Assembly (NCBI GenBank): GCA_016191165.1
Contig: JACPPF010000121.1
Location: 1 to 64,000 of the forward strand
DNA from: Planctomycetota bacterium
GTDB taxonomy: Bacteria; Planctomycetota; Planctomycetia; Gemmatales; Gemmataceae
Reading direction: 5' to 3'
Length of the DNA: 64,000 bases
Positions 51,401 through 58,311 of the stretch are shown here, in pieces. A model generated the notes under the pieces. It did no database searches. It saw only the letters and a program-made list of their open reading frames with translations, and had not been told where the DNA came from. The translations under genes were made by a program, and so were the position numbers. Within the stretch, counting starts at the first letter, position 1. Every line of letters starts with the position of its first letter.

Positions 51401-51545
51401 TGACTTCAACGACGAAGCCTGGCGGGACCTTGAGGCGGGCGGCGAGGCTGGGCGGGGCGGGTTGCTGAGATGTGACGGTCTCCACGCCCCGAAATCCGAA
51501 AAATCCGGGCAGAAGGAGAACAGCCAACGCAAGTATTTCCTTCAT
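48432..51545 (-). CDS. Giant PVC-type heme-binding CxxCH protein (membrane-bound dehydrogenase / cytochrome c)
   Basis: This 1037-residue exported protein has a signal peptide (EILALAVLLLPGFFGF) and an N-terminal sorbosone-dehydrogenase-like beta-propeller (residues about 40-390, with FDERGRLFVAES, HGPFLGPDGRIYWCDG and GSLIVIDTGGW). A long HEAT-repeat stretch follows at about 420-860. A C-terminal cytochrome c domain carries the heme motif CSACH at 916-920 and GPDLGKIG. The order propeller-HEAT-cytochrome is the hallmark of the planctomycete PVC-type protein. It probably oxidises sugars or alcohols at the periplasm and passes electrons to a c-type cytochrome chain. Confidence 0.9.
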   Translation of the reverse strand: MKEILALAVLLLPGFFGFRGVETVTSQQPAPPSLAARLKVPPGFVVEVIAGPPLVNHPMMANFDERGRLFVAESAGLNLRAPDLLKQLPNKILLLEDVDAKGRFRKSRVFADKMTFPSGALWHRNALYVTAAPHIWKLTPRPGPKGPGIERKELVSKFNFVGNAADVHGPFLGPDGRIYWCDGRHGHEIKRPDGSISKGKAARIFRCKADGSDVEVVCGGGMDNPVEIAFTAEGEPLVTVDILHNQPSRNDGIIFAIEGGNYPWHEVSKEFPRTGDLLPAIENLGWVAPSGIMRYRSRAFGKQYHNNLFTAQFNRHRIQRHILERLGAGFKCTTEDFLTTDDKNFHPTDVFEDADGSLIVIDTGGWFRIGCPTSQIARPEFKGAIYRVRKADMKVMDQERVHDLRKLGFAWARRGPHALVHPLFYFGPAVRDRAIDELARRGKASLPALEKVIELNPTNTQFVRDAVWVATRIDDADARRFVRGFVRDKDLSVKLAAIHSVGLYRDAKALPALLAVVAKDHPAAQRQAATALGRLRHPDAIGPIMEAVKQGGDRFLEHALIYALIQIDHREKTAAYLNDASPLARRAALIALDQMPHGNLTREELAAQLNRQDMALHKTALAIVASRPKWAGEITGQLRAWLAKPNDSLPRENVRALLLALSKEPAIQNLIVESMRNPGTGRAVRLLLVETMGRASVVKMPPGWMVEIGKSLDQPDDALTQQAMAAIRARQLTQFDGALHRIAQDVKRPADTRAQAFGLTSGRAKAVADSTFRFILAQLQDDRPPLSRLAAAKGLSQANLDEKQLLTLTASITNAGPLELPPLLVAFERNRSATVGNALVSALAKSKSLVSVTPAAIEKAVRQCPDEVRKQALKLTARLQVDVAKQRARVDELMPLARGGSLEQGRDIFFGNKASCSACHAINNRGGGIGPDLGKIGAIRSSRDILEAIVFPSASFARGYEPYVVETKAGKTHTGILARESADAIYLLTTERTEIRIARDEIDAFVPSRVSIMPQGLDAQLTPRELRDLLAYLQSLR

Positions 51546-52437
51546 TTCAAAACCGGCGCTAGGTAATGAATCGGTTTGAGGGGCAAAAGTGCTCGTGCCG
51601 CGTCATCAAGCCGAGCATAGTTGGCTATCCACAATTCAACCAGGCGTTCTAGGTCAATCAATGTGATTTTGCGGTTTTCCTGTGTACGTGCCAAATCCTC
51701 TGCGTCTTTGGTGAACCCGCTTGTCGTCACAAATATTCCGACCTCGTCGTGACCGAGAACAGCCATGAAAGAGCGAAGAGTGTCCACGGCAACCTTTTGC
51801 CCGATGCGTTTCACTTGGACCTTTATTCGAGGAGGTCGCGTACCTAGCTCGTCACCCCACGCGACAATATCGATCCCGCCATCTTTGCCTCGCTCAGCAA
51901 CCCATGGAACGAAGTACCCCATTGCCCGTAACAAAAAGGCCACCAGTTCTTGGAACTCGTACGGTGGCATCGACCGGAGATATTGTTCAATGTTGTTCCA
52001 GGCTTGCTCTTCGGCTTGTTCAAACGTGATTTGGCTTTTCTTTTCACCTTGGTCCGTTTCCCCTTCCAGGAAATCTGCCGCGATTTCTTCCGGCTGCCCC
52101 TTCTTCCAGTCCCGATAGAGTTTCACGGCTCTCTTGTAGAATGTTTCGGGATCCTGAAACTGGGAATAAGCGGCTTTTCCTTCTTCAGTTACGCTCCAAT
52201 TCCCTTTGTGTTTTTGAAGCCAACCAGCCTTCACAGCATCGACTGTTGCAAACCTGACGATCTGGTCAAAGCGCACCCCCCTGACTCATAACTTCCCTTT
52301 TCATGATCGGTCAGCGTGACTTGGCCCCGAAGGGTCGCGAGCGCATCGCGGGCCTGCATTCCGTCGGCGTTAGCGATCAATATGCTAAAGAGCTTTCGTA
52401 TCAACTCGCCGGTTCGCTTGCGTGTGACTTCGGCCAT
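51542..52437 (-). pseudogene. Mrr-like type IV restriction endonuclease, frameshifted
   Basis: Two overlapping frames make one protein. From ATG 52437 the first reads AEVTRKRTGELIRKLFSILIANADG, the usual winged-helix N-terminus of Mrr-like proteins. The second (51542-52276) continues RFDQIVRFATVDAVKAGWLQKHKG and holds the Mrr catalytic core (ELVAFLLRAMGYF, GGIDIVAWGDE, then the QVKR lysine motif). The switch occurs at a C6 run (52276-52281), where one added base restores a single frame of about 298 residues. The stop overlaps the start of the cytochrome gene by four bases. If the lesion is real, restriction is off. Confidence 0.75.
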
Positions 52438-52571
52438 CTCGAGGCTCCACAAAAGTGACAATTCTTTCACCAATCTACTTGTGGTCAAGCTGGCCGCCAA
52501 TCGTACCCCCAATTGCTATTCACGTTTCATCAGAGGCCAAAATGCCCCGATACGGCGGTAGCGAAACAAGA

Positions 52572-52808
52572 TCACCGTTGACAATCCAGCAGATCGCACG
52601 CTTCCGCACGCAAACGATCGCGTTCCTCGTCGGTCCACGGCGTGTCGTCGTAGGATTCCTCATGGATCAGCCGTCCGTATTCAGCCAGCGGCACGAGCAC
52701 GTACGTTTCCTGCGTCTGCGGATTGACCACGCGCGCCGGGCCTTCCTCGCGCATTGTCAAAGCCTGGATTTGGTCTTGCGTCAGTTGAATCATCGCGGTG
52801 TTATTCAT
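52572..52808 (-). CDS. Small antitoxin-like protein without an adjacent toxin
   Basis: This 78-residue protein reads NNTAMIQLTQDQIQALTMREEGPARVV, then VLVPLAEYGRLIHEESYDDTPWTDEERDRLRAEACDLLD. This is the pattern of a family of short planctomycete proteins usually placed in front of a type II toxin. A second start at ATG 52793 (IQLTQDQ) is equally likely. The normal partner, a small toxin gene right after it on the minus strand, is not seen. The following 130 nt lead to the Mrr-like gene. It may be an orphan antitoxin or the remnant of a module. Confidence 0.6.
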   Translation of the reverse strand: MNNTAMIQLTQDQIQALTMREEGPARVVNPQTQETYVLVPLAEYGRLIHEESYDDTPWTDEERDRLRAEACDLLDCQR

Positions 52809-53118
52809 CGTCTTTGATTGTATCCCAAAATAAATACATCATCACCCATCAAAAAGTGGATTTCGCGGGAGTCGAAGCTAGCGGAGTACGATTCACTTTG
52901 AGCCATGCGAACGCTACGCGGCAAACGCCTGAAAAAGTCTGAACTGGGCAAACGGTAGGCCGATCTGCAAAACCTGCTCCTGAATAGTCAACTTTTCAAT
53001 CACTCCAGAAAATGTTTGCACAAAGCCCGCGAACCTGTCATTTTGACAGGATGTTCCGCGCGGAACATGCGCCCATTTTGACCAAATTTGGCAGTCTCGG
53101 CAATCGGGGGTGGCAATC
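52809..53118. other. Intergenic region with stacked palindromes upstream of a hydrolase gene
   Basis: The 310 nt contain no gene that I can support. Two perfect palindromes lie back to back (53034-53050 and 53051-53068), which look like operator sites. The rest is slightly AT-rich and contains the promoters of the flanking divergent genes. Confidence 0.5.
53034..53068. promoter_or_regulatory. Two adjacent perfect palindromes, possible operator
   Basis: CCTGTCATTTTGACAGG (17 nt, 7-bp arms) is directly followed by ATGTTCCGCGCGGAACAT (18 nt, perfect). They lie 51-85 nt before the hydrolase start and 226 nt before the divergent antitoxin-like gene. No other copy was noticed in the window, in contrast to the repeat families. 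Confidence 0.5.
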
Positions 53119-55131
53119 ATGCGATGGTGCGTCGGTGCGTTCCTCGTCGTTTTTGGTTCGATGGTCCCTGCATGGGTTGCGGCACAAGATAAAATGACGA
53201 TCCTGTCGCCGGACCAGGAGCCGCGCACCATGCTGCGCCGCTTTTTGCTGGCAGAAACTCAGAAGCACTTCGACGCGCGCAAGAAAACCGTCGCCGCGCT
53301 GAAGACGCCGGACGACATTCACAAACGGCAAGCCGAATTGAAGGCGAAGTTCATCGCGGCGATCGGCGGGTTCCCGAAGAAAACGCCGCTCAAGGGCAAG
53401 GTCGTCGGGACTTTGAAAGGCGATGGCTTCGTGGTCGAGAACGTCATCTACGAGAGCCGGCCGAACCATCATGTCACGGCGAATTTTTACATCCCCAATG
53501 GCAAAGGCCCGTTTCCTGGCGTGCTGGTGCCTTGCGGGCACAGCAGCAACGGCAAGGCCGCCGACGCCTACCAGCGGGTGTGCATCCTGATGGCCCGCAA
53601 CGGCCTGGCGGTCCTCTGCTACGACCCCATCGGCCAGGGGGAACGATTGCAACTGCTGGACTCCCGCCTCAACCCCGACCCCTCTCCCAAGGGGAGAGGG
53701 GAGAAAACGCCAAAGGGCGCGATCAGGGGCAGCACCAGCGAGCATACGATGGTTGGCGTCGGCGCACTTTTGGTGGGCCAATCGACCGCGGGCTATCGCA
53801 TCTGGGACGGTATACGAAGTATTGACTACCTCGTCTCCCGACCCGAAGTCGATCCCAAACGCATTGGCTGCACCGGCAACTCCGGCGGCGGGACTCTGAC
53901 CGCCTACCTCATGGCTCTCGATGATCGCATCGTCTGTGCGGCGCCGTCGTGCTACATCACCTCGCTGGAGCGACTCTTCGCCACCATCGGTCCGCAGGAT
54001 GCCGAGCAAAACATACCAGGCCAGGTCGCGTTCGGCATGGAGCACGCCGATTACGTCACCCTGCGCGCCCCCCGGCCCACGCTCATCTGCATGGCGTCCC
54101 AGGATTTCTTCGACCAGGCCGGCACCAAGGCAAGCTTCGCGGAAGCCGAGCAAATCTACAAAAAGCTCGGCCACGGCGAACGCGTCGGTCTGTTTGAGTA
54201 TGACGACAAGCACGGCTTCTCGAAGCCGCGCCGCGAGGCGGCCATGCGCTGGATGCGCCGCTGGCTCTTGAACAAGGACGATGCGCCGAGCGAGGGCAAG
54301 TTTCCTTCATTCAAGGATGAGCAACTGCAATGCACGCGCTCGGGCCAGGTGCTTGCCGACTTCAAGGGCGTCTCCGCGTTCGGCTTGAACCTGCTGGAGG
54401 CACGCAAATACACCGCACAACGCGCGCAGTTCGCCAAGTTGCCGGTCAAGGAACGACAGGCGACGATTCGCCGCTTACTTGCCGTGCCAGAAAAGGTTCC
54501 GACCGCGAAGCAGCTCAGCCAGAAGATTCATTCCCTCGAAGATCGCCTGAGCACACACAAGGTTGTTTACGAAACTGAAAAAGGCATCCTGTTGCCTGGC
54601 CTGCGTTTCAAGCACATTCAAGCCAGGGGACCGGTCGTCTTATATTTTCCTGGCGCCGGCTTGCCGACCGATGGCAAACTGCCTGCCTGGCTGAAGGACA
54701 AATACGAAAAGAATCATCAAGAAATCTGGATGTTCGACCTGCGCGGTCTGGGCGAGACGGCGCCGGGCGTGGCGAAAACGCCGGGCTACTTCGGCGTCGA
54801 TCAACGGGAGGCCTGGCTCTCGCTGCACCTCGCTCGCCCGCTCCTGGGTCAGCGCGTGCTGGATGTGCTGGCGCTGATGAATGCCATTGCCGGCGACAAC
54901 GTGGAGATCATCGGCGTCGGAACCACGGGCCCGGTCGTGCTGCACGCGGCCGCGCTGAACGGGCGCATTCGCGAGGTCACGCTGGAAAAATCTTTGCGGT
55001 CGTGGATGAGCGTGGTCGAGCAACCGATCAGTTTCAATCAACTCACCAACGTGGCGCCGGGCGTCTTGAAGGCTTATGACCTGCCGGACCTGGAGCGATC
55101 GCTGTCGCCGCGCAAGGTGATCGTGAAATGA
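53119..55131 (+). CDS. Exported two-domain alpha/beta hydrolase (acetyl xylan esterase-like)
   Basis: This 670-residue exported protein has a signal peptide (WCVGAFLVVFGSMVPAWVAA). Its first hydrolase domain has VLVPCGHSSNGKA, the nucleophile elbow GNSGGG near residue 260 and a late DDKHGFS histidine. The second, degenerate domain (about 450-670, VVLYFPGAGLP, GVGTTGPVVLHAAAL) has a Thr/Gly in place of the Ser elbow. This tandem architecture is common in planctomycete esterases acting on plant or algal polysaccharide acetyl groups. A CCCCTCTCCC palindrome (53679-53701) inserts a Pro/Gly stretch (DPSPKGRGEK) inside domain 1. GTG 53110 is an alternative start. Confidence 0.83.
   Translation: MRWCVGAFLVVFGSMVPAWVAAQDKMTILSPDQEPRTMLRRFLLAETQKHFDARKKTVAALKTPDDIHKRQAELKAKFIAAIGGFPKKTPLKGKVVGTLKGDGFVVENVIYESRPNHHVTANFYIPNGKGPFPGVLVPCGHSSNGKAADAYQRVCILMARNGLAVLCYDPIGQGERLQLLDSRLNPDPSPKGRGEKTPKGAIRGSTSEHTMVGVGALLVGQSTAGYRIWDGIRSIDYLVSRPEVDPKRIGCTGNSGGGTLTAYLMALDDRIVCAAPSCYITSLERLFATIGPQDAEQNIPGQVAFGMEHADYVTLRAPRPTLICMASQDFFDQAGTKASFAEAEQIYKKLGHGERVGLFEYDDKHGFSKPRREAAMRWMRRWLLNKDDAPSEGKFPSFKDEQLQCTRSGQVLADFKGVSAFGLNLLEARKYTAQRAQFAKLPVKERQATIRRLLAVPEKVPTAKQLSQKIHSLEDRLSTHKVVYETEKGILLPGLRFKHIQARGPVVLYFPGAGLPTDGKLPAWLKDKYEKNHQEIWMFDLRGLGETAPGVAKTPGYFGVDQREAWLSLHLARPLLGQRVLDVLALMNAIAGDNVEIIGVGTTGPVVLHAAALNGRIREVTLEKSLRSWMSVVEQPISFNQLTNVAPGVLKAYDLPDLERSLSPRKVIVK
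53679..53701. repeat. Coding palindrome CCCCTCTCCC-AA-GGGGAGAGGGG
   Basis: A 10-bp perfect stem with a two-base loop lies inside the hydrolase reading frame. It shares the CCCCTCTCCC core with 25831-25938 and 27289-27332, and it encodes residues around DPSPKGRG in a loop region of the hydrolase fold. Confidence 0.8.
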
Positions 55132-55154
55132 CCGGGCGTTCGTAAGATGACAGG

Positions 55155-55505
55155 ATGCCAACCACCACCGCCCAAAAATGGCGAGCGTTCTTCGGGCAGC
55201 GCTGTCCGCAATGTTGCGTCGGAAGAATCTACGAGCGCGGCAACAAGATGAATCCGCGCTGTCCGGAGTGCGGTCTGGTGTTCGAGCGCGAGCCGGGCTA
55301 TTTCCTGGGCGCGATGTATATCAGCTACGGCATGGCCAGCGCGATATTGGTCACCGGTTTGCTGATTTTTCACGTTTTTTTGCCCGGGCTGGACCTGGGC
55401 TGGGTGGTGCTGATTTGCGCCGCCTGTTTCCTTCCCTTCGTGCCGATGACCGCGCGCTATGCGCGCGTCATCTGGATTTACTTTGATCGATGGGCGTGGC
55501 CTTGA
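55155..55505 (+). CDS. DUF983 family zinc-ribbon membrane protein
   Basis: This 116-residue protein has an N-terminal Cys-rich ribbon (RCPQCCVGRIYERG, then NPRCPECGLVFEREPGYFLGAMYISYG), the DUF983 signature, and two membrane helices (ASAILVTGLLIFHVFL and VVLICAACFLPFVPM). The family is widespread and of unknown function. It follows the hydrolase by 23 nt, and ATG 55155 gives the normal length. Confidence 0.9.
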   Translation: MPTTTAQKWRAFFGQRCPQCCVGRIYERGNKMNPRCPECGLVFEREPGYFLGAMYISYGMASAILVTGLLIFHVFLPGLDLGWVVLICAACFLPFVPMTARYARVIWIYFDRWAWP

Positions 55506-55555
55506 TTGGGGAATGCATCCCAGGGATTCGCTGCGCTCATCCGTGGGCTTGCGGA

Positions 55556-56593
55556 TTATTTTGTGCGCCAGAATGACATGGAGATGTGCATGATGGCCCA
55601 GTAGGGGAACCAGGTCTTCGACACCAGGTCGCACACGATACCGGTCCGTTCCCAGACATGCGTGCGCAATGCAAACAGCAGGAGCGCGATGGAAGTGACG
55701 GCCAGGTGCAGCGTCAAAAAGCCAGCCGGGGTTTGCCGCAGCCAGGACCATGGGCCGGTGGCCTGGACAGGGTTGTCGCTCAGGCGGCGCAGCATACAGA
55801 CGAACCATGTCAGAGCGTGAATCAGTATGACCAGGTTGGTGCCAATCGAACCAAACAGCGACCCGACGAGCAGGATCCCGATCAACGCCGCATAGACGGT
55901 GAGAAGTGGCCGATAACATGCTCCCGCTTCGGCCAGCGAGCCGCAGCATAGTCGAGCCAACACCACGGTACGGTGATAAGCGAGAAGCGTCACGGCGACC
56001 AGAGCGGCCCAGGCTGCGATGAACCAGTGCATGGGCAGGTAGTGTGCGATTCCCGACCGTGCGAAGATTTGCTCGCGCGCGATCTGCGATGTCGCCAGCA
56101 GGGTCATGAACGTCAGCGCGACGCTGAACCCGAGGGCGCGCAAGAAGCGTTCGCCGGCTGGACTTGGCGCCGGCGCTTCACCGGAGGTTCGGAAGAGATA
56201 CGCTTCGTCCAACGCCTCGTGGATAAAGAAGAAGCTGTAGAATGCCATCAGCGGAAGCGGATTCTTGTCAGCGCCGCCCCAGGCGAACACGGCACAAAAC
56301 GCCGCGCCGAACACCGTGAAGAAGAACAGACGCGACAGGGCGACCCGATTGCGCAAGCGCGGCGACGAGAAGAGAAACAGCCAGCCGATCGAAAAATGCG
56401 CGATGCCTACGGCCCGCATCATCACCTCGGTCGGATTCTCGACGAATCGGCGTTCACAGCCGAGTAGCAACGTCTCCACGGCGTAGAGCGCGCAACCGAC
56501 GCCGATCGCCAGACCAACGCAGCCGCAGGTCCATTGAAACTGCTGCACAGTCGGGCTTTTTCCGATTTCAGACTGATGGATGGCGATCGACAT
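55556..56593 (-). CDS. Multi-spanning membrane protein of unknown family
   Basis: This 345-residue protein has about eight hydrophobic helices (CVGLAIGVGCALYAVETLLLG, AVGIAHFSIGWLFLFS, LFFFTVFGAAFCAVFAW, PLPLMAFYSFFFIHEALD, ALVAVTLLAYHRTVVLARL, LTVYAALIGILLVGSLFGSIGTN, LVILIHALTWFVCMLRRL and LAVTSIALLLFALRTHVW). No conserved catalytic motif stands out. I start at ATG 56593, since the open frame above it is not hydrophobic. Related proteins exist in planctomycetes to my recollection, but I cannot name the family. Confidence 0.65.
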   Translation of the reverse strand: MSIAIHQSEIGKSPTVQQFQWTCGCVGLAIGVGCALYAVETLLLGCERRFVENPTEVMMRAVGIAHFSIGWLFLFSSPRLRNRVALSRLFFFTVFGAAFCAVFAWGGADKNPLPLMAFYSFFFIHEALDEAYLFRTSGEAPAPSPAGERFLRALGFSVALTFMTLLATSQIAREQIFARSGIAHYLPMHWFIAAWAALVAVTLLAYHRTVVLARLCCGSLAEAGACYRPLLTVYAALIGILLVGSLFGSIGTNLVILIHALTWFVCMLRRLSDNPVQATGPWSWLRQTPAGFLTLHLAVTSIALLLFALRTHVWERTGIVCDLVSKTWFPYWAIMHISMSFWRTK

Positions 56594-56840
56594 TCCGGGT
56601 CTCACATTTCCTGAGACTTCACTGGCCTGAAACGCAGCGCAACGGCCTGGGCAGTCTAGCACGAGACGTTCGCCGAAATAAAGGTCGATTTGGAATCAGG
56701 CGCCCACGGCCGCGACCAAAACGGGTACCGTACCTATGAACCGTTGCTCACTGGATAGGAGGATTTGCTACCGGTTTCGTAGAATTGACAGGGGCCACAG
56801 GCTTGTAGCCCCATCCTGGCGTCGGAAAAGACGGCCCCGA

Positions 56841-57065
56841 ATGTTATTCATGTGGAACCCCTTCCGGCACTGGCGCGACAAACCCCACGAATGCCCGCGG
56901 TGCGGCTGGCAAGGGTTGCGCCCCATCACCGATGAGGTCTTTTGCCCGGAGTGTGGCTGCAACCTGTGGCGCCGCACCTGGCTCGAGACCTGGGGGCTGA
57001 CGCTCTTGATCCTGGGCGTCGTCGTCGCGGTCGTTCTTTTCGTGGCGTATTTTGGAAATGGCTAG
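56841..57065 (+). CDS. Zinc-ribbon single-helix membrane protein
   Basis: This 74-residue protein has a zinc ribbon of C18/C21 and C35/C38 (CPRCGWQGLRP, FCPECGCNLW) and a C-terminal helix (LTLLILGVVVAVVLFVAYF). Two starts are possible (56841 and 56850). No partner is obvious. It resembles other short ribbon proteins in the window (46313-46687, 55155-55505) and is probably a membrane-bound nucleic-acid or protein-binding factor of unknown role. Confidence 0.7.
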   Translation: MLFMWNPFRHWRDKPHECPRCGWQGLRPITDEVFCPECGCNLWRRTWLETWGLTLLILGVVVAVVLFVAYFGNG

Positions 57066-57224
57066 CTGGACATCGCCGCGGGTCCTTTTGGGGAAAATTG
57101 AGCGCTGGCGTCCCTTGCGGCTTAGCGAAGCGCCGGCCTGGACCGCGGCACTGACGGCACGCCACATTCGCAGGAATCATTACGGTTCCATTTTGAAACC
57201 CGTGAAAACCCCCGAGGTGAACCA

Positions 57225-58013
57225 ATGAAACGAATCGCACTCGCATTGATCTTGATCGGCGCGACTTTTCCGTGGACCATGCCGGCGTCGTCGCAGCCCG
57301 CGGCAAAGGAAAAACAAGCCATCATCGCCACGTTTTCGATTGCCGCGGTGGATCCCGAGACCGGCCAGTGCGGGGCGGCGGTGGCAAGTCGCTTCCCGGC
57401 GGTCGGCAAGGTGGTCGCCCATGCCCGCGCCGGCGTGGGCGCGTTTTGCACCCAGCATCACGACGTGCGGCGTCTCGCGCCCAAGGCACTTGACTTGCTC
57501 GCCGACAAGAACCTGCCCGAGGAGGTCCTCACTGCCGTCTTGAAGGACGACCCGCAGCCCGGCATGCGCCAGCTTGGCATCATCGACATGCACGGCCGAT
57601 CCGCCCAGCGCCATCCCGTCACCGCCCCAAAGGCCAGCAACTACTGGGGCGGCATGAGCGGACGTTTCTACGTTTGCCAGGGGAACACGCTCCATGGCCG
57701 GGAGGTGATCGTCGCGATGGGCAAGGCGTACGAGGAAACGAAGGGCAGCCTGGCCGATCGACTGATGGCGGCGCTGGTCGCGGGCGATTGCGCCGGCGGC
57801 GATCATCGCGGCCGACTCGCCGCCGGCATCCGTGTGTGCAAGAAAGACACCGAAGGCTACTGGCTTGACCTGCACGTCGACAAATCCACCGACGCCGTCA
57901 TCGACTTGCACAAAAAGTACCTCGAATCCGACCACCCCGCCCGAGGCGAGTGGGGCAAGAAAGCGTATGTCCATCCCTGCCCCAAGCGGGTGGCGCCGAA
58001 GCGCCCGGACTAG
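57225..58013 (+). CDS. DUF1028 family secreted protein (Ntn-hydrolase-like)
   Basis: This 262-residue protein has a signal peptide (RIALALILIGATFPWTMPASSQ) and the DUF1028 pattern: TFSIAAVDPETGQCGAAVASRFPAVGKVVAHARAGVGAFCTQ, GMRQLGIIDMHGRSA, then NTLHGREVIVAMGKAYEET. The family has an N-terminal-nucleophile-like fold. Whether this copy is processed cannot be told, because the putative nucleophile would be exposed only after signal cleavage. Monocistronic, with the start preceded by GAGGTGAACC. Confidence 0.9.
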   Translation: MKRIALALILIGATFPWTMPASSQPAAKEKQAIIATFSIAAVDPETGQCGAAVASRFPAVGKVVAHARAGVGAFCTQHHDVRRLAPKALDLLADKNLPEEVLTAVLKDDPQPGMRQLGIIDMHGRSAQRHPVTAPKASNYWGGMSGRFYVCQGNTLHGREVIVAMGKAYEETKGSLADRLMAALVAGDCAGGDHRGRLAAGIRVCKKDTEGYWLDLHVDKSTDAVIDLHKKYLESDHPARGEWGKKAYVHPCPKRVAPKRPD

Positions 58014-58039
58014 TACCGTGAATCCAAAATGAAGGGCAT

Positions 58040-58110
58040 ACCAGCCCCACGCGCCAGCGTGGGGATCGGTTGGAATCCCCCCAAGCCCCACGCGGGCGCG
58101 CGGGGCTGGT
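58040..58110. repeat. ACCAGCCCC palindromic element
   Basis: The ends ACCAGCCCC (58040-58048) and GGGGCTGGT (58102-58110) are inverted, with a second inner CCCCACGCG...CGTGGGG hairpin. It lies in the 298-nt gap before the PSCyt1 gene, and no other feature was seen there. Confidence 0.75.
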
Positions 58111-58311
58111 GTGGCTCGAATTTGTGGGTCTGCGTACTAAAAGCCCGACCTACATTTTCGTATCAAGGCCCCGCCCTGGAGACAGCCTCCCCTACGATCG
58201 ACCGCGGCCTTTTTCGTTGCTCCCCGTGAAACGATCGTGATAAGATGCTGCAACGATGAAATGGCGATCGGCCTTCGTTGAGGGCACAACCCGGCGGAGT
58301 TGGAGAATGAG

